Assembly (NCBI RefSeq): GCF_030646015.1
Contig: NZ_JAUSLT010000101.1
Location: 1-64,000 of the forward strand
DNA length: 64,000 nt
Source: Bradyrhizobium sp.
Lineage (GTDB): Bacteria; Pseudomonadota; Alphaproteobacteria; Rhizobiales; Xanthobacteraceae
Direction of reading: 5' to 3'
Below the pieces are notes generated by a model. It saw nothing but the letters and a program-made list of their open reading frames with translations. It was not told the DNA's origin and searched no databases. The translations under genes and the position numbers were made by a program. Numbering within the stretch: position 1 is the stretch's first letter; every line of letters starts with the position of its first letter. This document shows, one piece after another, positions 44,615-51,747 of this stretch.

Positions 44615-44953
44615 TTCGCAAGCTCCGTGCCTAAATCGTGCCTATCAGCGATTATATCACGAAGGGGGTCGAATTCTTGCTTTAATATCAAGAGGTTCAG
44701 CTTGCTTAGAGCGGTGCCTTGCCGGGGCCACGGTCCATCGAGACTTGAGCAAGGAGCGGCGTGCCTGGAGGTTGCCGTAAGCACGCCTAATCTCCTGCCG
44801 ATGAAACCATCGGTGCTAGCCAGTGAAAGCTCACCGGCCTGGTGGGCTCGGAACGGGTTCGCCGCCTTCCCCACCACCACGATTGATCCGCCCCAATGTG
44901 CGGCTTCTCCCGTGGTCCCCGCGCTTTTGGGTCCGGGTCCCCATCGAACAGCG
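44615..44953. other. intergenic region with second copy of a short repeat
   Basis: No gene is seen. The sequence near 44709-44818 matches blocks of the repeat at 38158-38222 (see that entry). Confidence 0.4.
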
Positions 44954-45862
44954 TCAATCAGCCGGAAGCGTTGAAGACATCTGCACGATATTTCGAAATT
45001 CGCTTAGGAACTCCGGTTGGCGCTTTTCAAGATACTTTGCCACTTTGGGATTGCCGATGAGTTTGGCGAGGTATCCTTTGACGACCGTCAAGTGAAGGTG
45101 ATCCTGACCATACGTATCTTGGATAGAGGTTATGGCTTGCTGAAGTCGCGACAATTCGCCCTCCATCCGCGCCAAGGCCTCCGCCGTCATGCCCTTCAAT
45201 CGCTTTGGTGTAGCAGGATCGACCAACTGCGCTTGTGGTGTTCCCGCAAGAATTGCGGTCGCATAGCTGACGGAATAGTTGTTGGCGTTTATAAGAAGTT
45301 CCGCGGCCTCAATCTGACGGATTGGACTCATCTTCCGCAAGACGTCGAAAACGGCCATTGGGCAGATCTTATCCTTGAGCAAGCCGACGGTCTCTTCGCA
45401 AATGCCGTCTATCAGGTTGGCTTTGCGCACAAGGCTGCGCACGTTTATGTCGAGTGCTTTTGCGATCTTCTCTTTCGGCACATTCCGTTCGATCGCCTTT
45501 GCGATCATTCGCTGCTCTTGGATTGCAGATAGTCGGCTTATGCGCTTGTTGTATGTAAATGCTTCGTCGTCGGTCGAAAGCAAACACTCGACGTCTGTAT
45601 GACCTAAATCCTTGAGCACCTCTAGCCTGAGGTGGCCGTCCAATAGCAGGTAGGATCCCTGCTTGTCTGGGCAGACAACGGGTGGTTCAACAAGGCCGAT
45701 CTCGGCGATAGAGGTTGCGATCTGCCGATACTTATGGCTCGACTTCACGGTTTTACCAATGGCGCGAACTGGCAGAATCGCATCGAGCGAGATAACGAGG
45801 GTGTCAGAGCTAAAGGCCTGAATCACCTCTTCTAACGCATCCGGTTTGACGAAGCGGTTCAT
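44954..45862 (-). CDS. ParB/RepB-like protein, second of a recombinase-linked pair
   Basis: The 302-residue protein has a ParB N-terminal domain (ILPVRAIGKTV, PPVVCPDKQGSYLLLDGHLR) and a helix-turn-helix region (EKIAKALDINVRSLVRKANL, about 135-155). Its C-terminus (KRLKGMTAEALARMEGELSR) is like RepB partition proteins. The ParB motif normally reading GERR is LDGHLRLE here. Its ATG overlaps the stop of the preceding ParB-like gene (ATGA). No ParA gene is present, so classical partition is unlikely; it may guide or regulate the neighbouring serine recombinase. Confidence 0.82.
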   Translation of the reverse strand: MNRFVKPDALEEVIQAFSSDTLVISLDAILPVRAIGKTVKSSHKYRQIATSIAEIGLVEPPVVCPDKQGSYLLLDGHLRLEVLKDLGHTDVECLLSTDDEAFTYNKRISRLSAIQEQRMIAKAIERNVPKEKIAKALDINVRSLVRKANLIDGICEETVGLLKDKICPMAVFDVLRKMSPIRQIEAAELLINANNYSVSYATAILAGTPQAQLVDPATPKRLKGMTAEALARMEGELSRLQQAITSIQDTYGQDHLHLTVVKGYLAKLIGNPKVAKYLEKRQPEFLSEFRNIVQMSSTLPAD

Positions 45863-46776
45863 TTTGCCGGCCTTGCTTCGAGTTGTTGCTGTAAAAATGC
45901 CGGCATTAGGCCAAGCTCTTCCGCCTGAAGCAGGCGCGCAAACTCACTATCGCCTCGCAAGGCTCGAATGGCCTCCACCACGAATAGAAGTCGGTTTTGG
46001 GTGACCTCCGCTTTCTTGACAAGAAGGCGCTGGCGATCGGCCTCTTGCCGGTAGACCCTGATCATAGACTCGCTCGTCAGAGGTCTTTTGGCGCTGTCGC
46101 GCCGCCCATAGATCAGTCCATGAAGATGCTTGCCGCGACGCCTGCGTTGATCAATCAAGCGCCGGACGGCAACTAGCTTTCGTCCCCTGAGCTTCTTCTC
46201 CGCGTAGGCTTGAGTGAGTGCGTGCTGCACCTCATCATCGTCAGACTTTGCAATCTCTATCGCCATATTCAGAGGTAAAATGCCAATTTCTACGGCGTTT
46301 ACCAATCTCTCCTCGCCCTTGTTCAGCAAAGTGCTGATCATCCGGATGTAATCCTGGCTGACTCCTATCTTCTCGGCGATGTCTCGATCGTTGTATCCCC
46401 GCTTCCGAAGCGTAGCGATGTCCCCCAACAAGTCGATGGCACGATGCTGACGGCGCGCACAATTTTCCACCAAGCTCATAACGAGGCAGTCGCTTTCCTC
46501 CGCCTCGATTATAAGTGCGGGAATCTCTGACTGGCCGAGTTGAACGAAGGCTTCGATACGTCCCTGTCCACAAACTAAGTCGTATTCGAAAGAATCTGCC
46601 TCTGACGTTCGAGGACTGACTGTGATTGGACGTTTGAGGCCGACCTGCGCGATGCTTTTGACGATTTCGGCGAAGTTTCGCTGATTTCTCGCTCGTGGAT
46701 TTAGTATGCGTATCTTCTCTATTTGGATGCTCTTTAGCTTTCGTGTTTCGAGGGGCGTCCGGTTAGGGATACTCAT
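45859..46776 (-). CDS. ParB-like protein, first of a recombinase-linked pair
   Basis: The 305-residue protein has a ParB N-terminal domain (QIEKIRILNPRARNQRNFAE; YDLVCGQGRIEAFVQLGQ), the ENxxR-type box MSLVENCARRQHRAIDL and a helix-turn-helix (DIAEKIGVSQDYIRMISTLL, about 145-165). The end is helical and basic. The ATG at 46776 is favoured over 46797 because it forms an ATGA overlap with the recombinase stop. It sits between the serine recombinase and the second ParB-like gene, all translationally coupled. Confidence 0.85.
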   Translation of the reverse strand: MSIPNRTPLETRKLKSIQIEKIRILNPRARNQRNFAEIVKSIAQVGLKRPITVSPRTSEADSFEYDLVCGQGRIEAFVQLGQSEIPALIIEAEESDCLVMSLVENCARRQHRAIDLLGDIATLRKRGYNDRDIAEKIGVSQDYIRMISTLLNKGEERLVNAVEIGILPLNMAIEIAKSDDDEVQHALTQAYAEKKLRGRKLVAVRRLIDQRRRRGKHLHGLIYGRRDSAKRPLTSESMIRVYRQEADRQRLLVKKAEVTQNRLLFVVEAIRALRGDSEFARLLQAEELGLMPAFLQQQLEARPAK

Positions 46777-48380
46777 GCTGCTTCTCCAAACGAGCATTGG
46801 CGTGCCAGTGAATAGAGAAAATCTAACGATTCAAATCGATACGCATCCAAGGACAGAGCATTGCTCTCCGATAGCTTTAAGTGTGAAAAATTCATGTCGA
46901 TGCTGGGAAAAAGGTAATAGTCAAGTGGGCCCAAGTTGGTAGCTTCTAACCGCACGGCGATGGTCATGTCTGGCAACAGACCGGTGTCAAGACGGATACG
47001 CCAACGAAGAGAGCCGCTCGTAGTTGTTAGAGCGCGAGCAAGGACAACCGCTACGGTGAAGCCACCATTGATAGTTAAGAGTTGGCTTTGTTCATCGAGG
47101 GCGACTTCGCCGCCGGCACGTTGAAAACCTGAGACTATTTTACTCAGAACAAGTGGATAGATTTCACGAATGTGGCGATTAGCTTCGATGTATCGGTAGT
47201 CGCGTTCAGGAACGTAGCCAATCAAATTGTAGGCACGAATAAGGCTGCCAAAGCGGTATCGATACGCGCTCGAGGAGGGCATGTCGTCTCGTTCGTCGAT
47301 AACGATGCCTGATAAAGACCCCTCTTCCTCTAAAACTGTCTGAAGCATCGATAGAAGCTGCTCGTCCGAATAATGATTGCTTCGCGCGTCAATTATGGAT
47401 CGAGCTCTCTCAAAGAGAGCCTGCGATACGACGGATGGATAGACGCCCTCCGCACGAACCCAGGTCTCACGATTGTTGACTATCCGCCGTTGCTTCAATT
47501 TGAATGAGATGCGATTGAAGACGTTGTTTCCAATATATTTTTCGTTCGTGAGGACTTGATGCACCGTTGATCGGGTCCACGGTTTGGCCAAGTCAGTAAG
47601 TATTCCACGGCTATTTAAGTCGGAAGCGATCTGTTGTTCGGAAAGACCAGCGTCGACGAACAGAGAATATATTCTGCGGACTTGATCGACTTCATCCTGC
47701 GGGCCAAGGGTGAGCACTACCCGATCTGTTTGCAGGCTTTTCCGGTCGCCTCGATGGAGTTCTCCTTTCGATACGTGGTTTTCATCGATCAGCTCTCGCC
47801 GTAGGCCATAGCCGGGCGCTCCGCCTTGTCTAAAGCCGAGTTCTACCAAGCGACATTGACCAGCAAATACCTTGACCGAGAGTTCGCGGCTGTATTCTCC
47901 AGCCATGACTCGCTTCACATTTTTCAGCAAAATTGAACCGATGCTGCCGTCATTGTCGAACTGCTCCTCGCAATAGTGCACCCGAATTCCTGCCCGGGAA
48001 CAAAGATGCTCGTAATAAGCCGCTTCATCGGCGTTTTGGAAGCGTCCCCAGCGGCTCACATCGTAGACAAGGATCGCATCGAAATCGCCGGCGCTCGACT
48101 GCACGTCCTTCATCAATTGCTGCAACCCATCCCGGCCACCCACGGTCAATCCACTGCGGCCCGAGTCTTCGTAAATCCGACAGATTTCCAGACCACGCTT
48201 GTCTGCGTAGCGCCGAATTGCTTCGAGTTGATTCTCTGTTGAGTATTTTTGTAAGTCCGTGGACATTCTTACGTAGGCAGCTGCGTGAGCGGGCCTATCG
48301 ATGGAATCTTTGTTCGAAGCTGGGCGACTGATTCGCCTAATCAATTGCGGACACCTTTTACTAACGACGATCGATAGCAC
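46773..48380 (-). CDS. large serine recombinase with unusual C-terminus
   Basis: The 535-residue protein has a resolvase-type catalytic domain with the nucleophile Ser40 in YVRMSTDLQKYSTENQ, the arginine segment YDVSRWGRFQNADE and GEYSRELSVKVF. A recombinase domain (about 190-300) contains GAPGYGLRREL and LNSRGILTD. The usual zinc-ribbon (CxxC) found in large serine integrases is absent. Instead residues 350-535 form a domain I do not recognise (SAYRYRFGSLIRAYNLIGYV; RHIREIYPLV). The GTG at 48380 is uncertain. It is the first gene of a coupled trio with two ParB-like genes. Confidence 0.88.
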   Translation of the reverse strand: MLSIVVSKRCPQLIRRISRPASNKDSIDRPAHAAAYVRMSTDLQKYSTENQLEAIRRYADKRGLEICRIYEDSGRSGLTVGGRDGLQQLMKDVQSSAGDFDAILVYDVSRWGRFQNADEAAYYEHLCSRAGIRVHYCEEQFDNDGSIGSILLKNVKRVMAGEYSRELSVKVFAGQCRLVELGFRQGGAPGYGLRRELIDENHVSKGELHRGDRKSLQTDRVVLTLGPQDEVDQVRRIYSLFVDAGLSEQQIASDLNSRGILTDLAKPWTRSTVHQVLTNEKYIGNNVFNRISFKLKQRRIVNNRETWVRAEGVYPSVVSQALFERARSIIDARSNHYSDEQLLSMLQTVLEEEGSLSGIVIDERDDMPSSSAYRYRFGSLIRAYNLIGYVPERDYRYIEANRHIREIYPLVLSKIVSGFQRAGGEVALDEQSQLLTINGGFTVAVVLARALTTTSGSLRWRIRLDTGLLPDMTIAVRLEATNLGPLDYYLFPSIDMNFSHLKLSESNALSLDAYRFESLDFLYSLARQCSFGEAA

Positions 48381-48465
48381 CTTGGGGCCATGTCCTCGCC
48401 GCCAACATCTTAAGTAGTGAAGCTACGGAAAGTCGTTTCCAAATAGGGGCAAGTTCTTTCCGGCA

Positions 48466-48801
48466 GTGAGGCGCTTCGTGGAGAACCGAGCGAATCGATT
48501 TGCAACTGAAATAGCTGCAGCCCTTCAACGAGCAGCGGCCGAAAGCGGTCTGCAGATTAAGACTGTTGCCGGATGGACGGGTGCGAATGAGCGAACTGTC
48601 AAAAACTGGTTTTCAGGTCAATTCGGTCCTAGCGGCGAGCATTTGCTGGTCTTGGCGCGACATAGCCACGAGGTCTTCAAGACGATGCTGGCGATAATGG
48701 ACCGGCAAGACTTGCTCATAGCGCTCGAATTCGATGAAATAGAGCAGCGCATCGAAAGGCTAGCTGTTCTTATGGAACGTTTGAAATTTAAAGATGAGTA
48801 G
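48466..48801 (+). CDS. helix-turn-helix protein divergent from the recombinase
   Basis: The 111-residue product has a DNA-binding segment (IAAALQRAAAESGLQIKTVA then GWTGANERTVKNWFSGQF, about 15-50), the pattern of a lambda-repressor or Cro-type HTH. A helical coiled end (MDRQDLLIALEFDEIEQRIE) may dimerise. The start is a GTG at 48466, with another at 48478. It is transcribed away from the recombinase across an 85-base gap, so it may be the repressor of the cassette. Confidence 0.65.
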   Translation: MRRFVENRANRFATEIAAALQRAAAESGLQIKTVAGWTGANERTVKNWFSGQFGPSGEHLLVLARHSHEVFKTMLAIMDRQDLLIALEFDEIEQRIERLAVLMERLKFKDE

Positions 48802-48852
48802 TGCCAGTTGACTCAGAGGGCAGCATTGTTGGGAAGGGCGGTTGCTTCCCAG

Positions 48853-49776
48853 TCATGTCACCGATCTAAATCGTTCGAAGCGCATGGCCAATCGATCTCG
48901 ATCGGGGTGGTCCTTTGCGCGGCTTGGCAGACGAATGCTCCGACCGTTTAGCTGCTTCAGTGCTTCCAGCATCGGACCATCATTCTGTCCGAGAAGTCGA
49001 TCTGACACATGCATGCGAAAGTCGGGATCGATTCCGATCAGATGCGCATCGAAAGCAGCGTGGTGGATCTTCGAAAGTGGAATTCCGTTTGTGACCACGG
49101 GCTGACCAAGCCGCTCATTTCCATCGGCGATGATGTGTGCAGCGTCGAGCAGTAGAGGTTCGGGAAGGCCAGAAAGCGCACAGCGGCCGTCGTATGCTGC
49201 AATTACAGCCTCTCTGAAGGTGGCCTGATGTAGCCGCTGCTTGACGGTGCGCAGCGCATATCGTCGCTCCGCGCTGTCAGTCGGAGGAACCAGGGTCTCT
49301 GAATCAGGCCCGAACGTTACGCGGGTCTTTAATTCTTGACCGTCCCAGCCGGAGATAAAGGTCGGGAGGAGAGCTTGGTAGCGGCCCGGTGCTATCCCAA
49401 GGAAATAGATTATCGGCATTTGGTTCTCGTATGCCTCCCTCAACCACCGGTTATCGGCAGCATCGGGGTTTTTGCCCATAAAGGCGTAATCCACTGACTC
49501 ATCACCGTGAAATATCTGGCGATGAACGTCCCTTTGATCGTCATACCAGACTTTGCCACCTGGCTTCGGAAAGACCGTCTTAATCGAGAGTAAGAATCGC
49601 ATTTGGTGTGGTTTGAAAATGCCGCGCTGGGGGTTGACCAGAGGAATGCGTTCCCCCCGAAAAAGAAATCCGGGCTTTAGCTCCATAACTGTCAGATGGT
49701 CATGAATTTCATTCAACCCCCGGACGCGGTCAAAGGCGGCCAGTCGCATAAGAGTGTCAAGGTCTGGGGTGTCCAT
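48853..49776 (-). CDS. HNH endonuclease, putative restriction type
   Basis: The 307-residue protein has an N-terminal part (FDRVRGLNEIHDHLTVMELK; FKPHQMRFLLSI) and a C-terminal HNH nuclease with FREAVIAAYDGRCALSGLPE, LLDAAHIIADGNERLGQP and NGIPLSKIHHAAFDAHLIGI. The whole is like HNH restriction endonucleases of unknown specificity. A longer start at 49830 is possible. A winged-helix gene follows upstream on the same strand. No methyltransferase gene is nearby, which fits a modification-dependent or defence nuclease. Confidence 0.82.
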   Translation of the reverse strand: MDTPDLDTLMRLAAFDRVRGLNEIHDHLTVMELKPGFLFRGERIPLVNPQRGIFKPHQMRFLLSIKTVFPKPGGKVWYDDQRDVHRQIFHGDESVDYAFMGKNPDAADNRWLREAYENQMPIIYFLGIAPGRYQALLPTFISGWDGQELKTRVTFGPDSETLVPPTDSAERRYALRTVKQRLHQATFREAVIAAYDGRCALSGLPEPLLLDAAHIIADGNERLGQPVVTNGIPLSKIHHAAFDAHLIGIDPDFRMHVSDRLLGQNDGPMLEALKQLNGRSIRLPSRAKDHPDRDRLAMRFERFRSVT

Positions 49777-49915
49777 CAGGCTAAATCCAGGCTGCGCAAC
49801 TATCTCAACGCGGCGTCCAGCGGATGGCAAGTCACGTTCAGCCGGAGATTACCTTGCAGATACCTATTGGCGGTGCGCGTAGATCGCGCGCTCGGTCGCC
49901 CCGACGAGACTGCGA

Positions 49916-50308
49916 TTAGGCTGATAGCTTGTCTGGATCTACTGAGTTAGCCACAGCCCGCGTATTGTCCACAACAAGCCGAAGCTTCGGAACCGGTTTC
50001 AGCGGAGCCAAGCCTATGTCGTCGCGCAAAGGTGGTTCGCTGTCTGACGTTACTCGAACCGGTGCCTCGAGCTGGGTCAGAAACTGACGGCCCGCATTGG
50101 TAATGCGCCAACCGTCCATTTGTCGGTTGACGAACGCGCTACTGAAGATGTCGAGCCGGGGAGCGCTGGCTGCGAGCCGCTTCATTCGATCTGTCCAGTC
50201 TGACCCGCTGGACATCAGAATGCTGACATAATGGGTAAGGTCGGCGACCGATGCGTGCCCGTCCGGATGGCCTGCTAAGACTTTCAACACCGTAATCTGA
50301 AAACTCAC
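49916..50308 (-). CDS. winged-helix-like hypothetical protein
   Basis: The 130-residue product begins at a GTG (SFQITVLKVLAGHPDGHASV) and contains ADLTHYVSILMSSGSDWTDR, MKRLAASAPRLDIFS and WRITNAGRQFLTQLEAP, which read as a winged helix with a final C-terminal tail. I recall this kind in Bradyrhizobium accessory regions. A longer ATG start at 50326 would add six residues. Possible regulator; unknown target. Confidence 0.55.
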   Translation of the reverse strand: MSFQITVLKVLAGHPDGHASVADLTHYVSILMSSGSDWTDRMKRLAASAPRLDIFSSAFVNRQMDGWRITNAGRQFLTQLEAPVRVTSDSEPPLRDDIGLAPLKPVPKLRLVVDNTRAVANSVDPDKLSA

Positions 50309-50475
50309 GGCACACTTTCGCAACAAAACGACTACTAATATGGCTTGAGCATGCTTCGCTTATTTTCCGCCGTCTAGCCGTTTGTTGAGTGATTTCTCCG
50401 ATGTGTCGGGCTAGCAACAGATTGTTCTGTTTTCCTTTTGCAGTGCGATAGACGAAACCATGATATGCGGAGCTT

Positions 50476-50655
50476 GTGAATTTCCTCGTTTCAGCCACCG
50501 ACACCGCAGGCCGGATAAACCTAAGCCGGGACACGGCGGCGGCCGCCCTGAAGAAGGCGCGCGAGCTTCTTTATGATGGGTGTTGGGACGTGAAGATCTA
50601 CTGCCCGGACGGCCGAGTATTCAGTTCCGAAGAGTTTGATCAGTTCGAAACGTAG
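50476..50655 (+). CDS. small conserved hypothetical protein (59 aa)
   Basis: This gene uses a GTG start. It reads NFLVSATDTAGRINLSRDTA, then AAALKKARELLYDGCWDVKI and YCPDGRVFSSEEFDQFET before TAG. The pattern of a helix, then a strand with WDVKIYCPDGRVF, and a final acidic helix matches small proteins that are frequent in Bradyrhizobium. No upstream ATG is in frame. Function unknown. Confidence 0.55.
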   Translation: MNFLVSATDTAGRINLSRDTAAAALKKARELLYDGCWDVKIYCPDGRVFSSEEFDQFET

Positions 50656-51020
50656 CGCTTCTTGGTCACAGGACGTGCAGACGGAGCGAGCGCCAGAAGC
50701 CAGCTAGCGATGCAACAATCGTGGCCCGGGCGTGCCGCTGACAGGTAGATCGCTAAAAAACTGCCTGCAGGAGCGACAAAAAGCGTAATTTTAAAGGAAT
50801 TCAGCACGGTCCGGTCCAGCTTCGGAGGGCAACGCTCTATCCAGTTGAGCTACGGGTGCGTGACGGTCCATTTAGCCGATTGGCGGGGCAGGGGCAACGG
50901 CCGAGCCGGAGGCTTTTGGGGAGGAAAGCGGCTCCTCCCGGACCAAAGTCGGCTTCCGAACCGGTCGATTAGTGCTAGCCTTCGCGGGCTCGACTTCATG
51001 AGAATCGACGGGGACGCCTC
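50656..51020. other. junction region between island and core
   Basis: No gene is seen. It holds the tRNA-Arg 5' half with its promoter block (listed separately) and the start of the core-like segment with the universal stress protein. Confidence 0.5.
50820..50930 (-). repeat. tRNA-Arg 5' half plus promoter block (copy G)
   Basis: Minus-strand bases 50859-50820 repeat the intact tRNA-Arg from its 5' end through the D-arm (one mismatch) to the end of the anticodon loop (CCGAAG), then stop. The upstream sequence (CATTTAGCCGATTGGCGG, GGCAGGGGCAAC, GCTTTTGGGGAGG) is also nearly identical to that upstream of the intact gene at 16379-16440. This is a direct repeat about 34.5 kb from the left copy. 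Confidence 0.85.
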
Positions 51021-51494
51021 ATGTACAAGAAAGTTCTTCTCGCCTATGACGGCTCGATCGAAGGACGGCGCGCGTTGCGGGAGGGTGCCAAGCTCGCGCA
51101 AATTTGTGGCGCGGAAGTCTTCCTGCTGGCGGTCGTGGAAAATGCCCCCGCGCTTGCGACCCTGGAGGGCGGCGTCGGGATCTCGATGGACGAACAGATC
51201 TCGGCTTACAAGGCGATCCTGGCCGAAGGCGTGGAGCGGCTCAGGGCTATCGGATTCTCGCCGACGGCACGGCTGGGCATGGGCGCCCCCGCACAGCAGA
51301 TCGCCGCGGTCGCCGAGGAGATCGGTGCGAATCTGGTCGTGGTCGGCCATCGCCCCACCGGGCCGCTGGCGCGATGGTGGTTCGGGTCGGTCGGCACCTA
51401 TCTCACCGATCAGCTTCGCTGCAGTGTTCTGATCGCCCAAACCGAAATCGGCGACGATCAGTTTGCCCAGCTGCTGACGACACCGCCGGCATAG
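51021..51494 (+). CDS. universal stress protein (UspA family)
   Basis: The 157-residue protein begins MYKKVLLAYDGSIEGRRALR and ends with the ATP-binding-type loop VGHRPTGPLARWWFGSVGTY then LTDQLRCSVLIAQ. The GxxG/GS segment suggests nucleotide binding. It has a normal length and no membrane segment. It is the first core-like gene right of the tRNA-Arg half. No operon partner is apparent. Confidence 0.9.
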   Translation: MYKKVLLAYDGSIEGRRALREGAKLAQICGAEVFLLAVVENAPALATLEGGVGISMDEQISAYKAILAEGVERLRAIGFSPTARLGMGAPAQQIAAVAEEIGANLVVVGHRPTGPLARWWFGSVGTYLTDQLRCSVLIAQTEIGDDQFAQLLTTPPA

Positions 51495-51504
51495 AGGCCT
51501 CGAA

Positions 51505-51641
51505 CTCGTGCCCCGGACGCGGTGCAGCACGCCGCGCAGCGGCGTGGTGAACCGCAGAGCCGGGGCCCATACCTATCGTCCGCTTGGGTCCCGGCTCTGC
51601 GGAGCAGCGCCAAGAGCGCTGCACCGCGTCCGGGACACGAG
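51505..51641. repeat. 137-bp imperfect palindrome (Bradyrhizobium-type dispersed element)
   Basis: The left arm CTCGTGCCCCGGACGCGG...CAGAGCCGGGGCCC is answered by GGGTCCCGGCTCTGCGG...CCGCGTCCGGGACACGAG. Each arm has its own small hairpin (ACGCCG/CGGCGT and GCAGCGC/GCGCTGC). Elements of this kind are frequent between genes in Bradyrhizobium; that frequency is from memory. It lies between the universal stress gene and the patatin gene. Confidence 0.75.
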
Positions 51642-51747
51642 AGTGCCGTCCAACTGCCGGCGTTCGCTTGCGCAGCAAATCCTAAATCGCTCGCCGTAAC
51701 CGCGGGCCGGCGATACATTGGCCGCCAACCAGAACCGGGTAGGGCCA

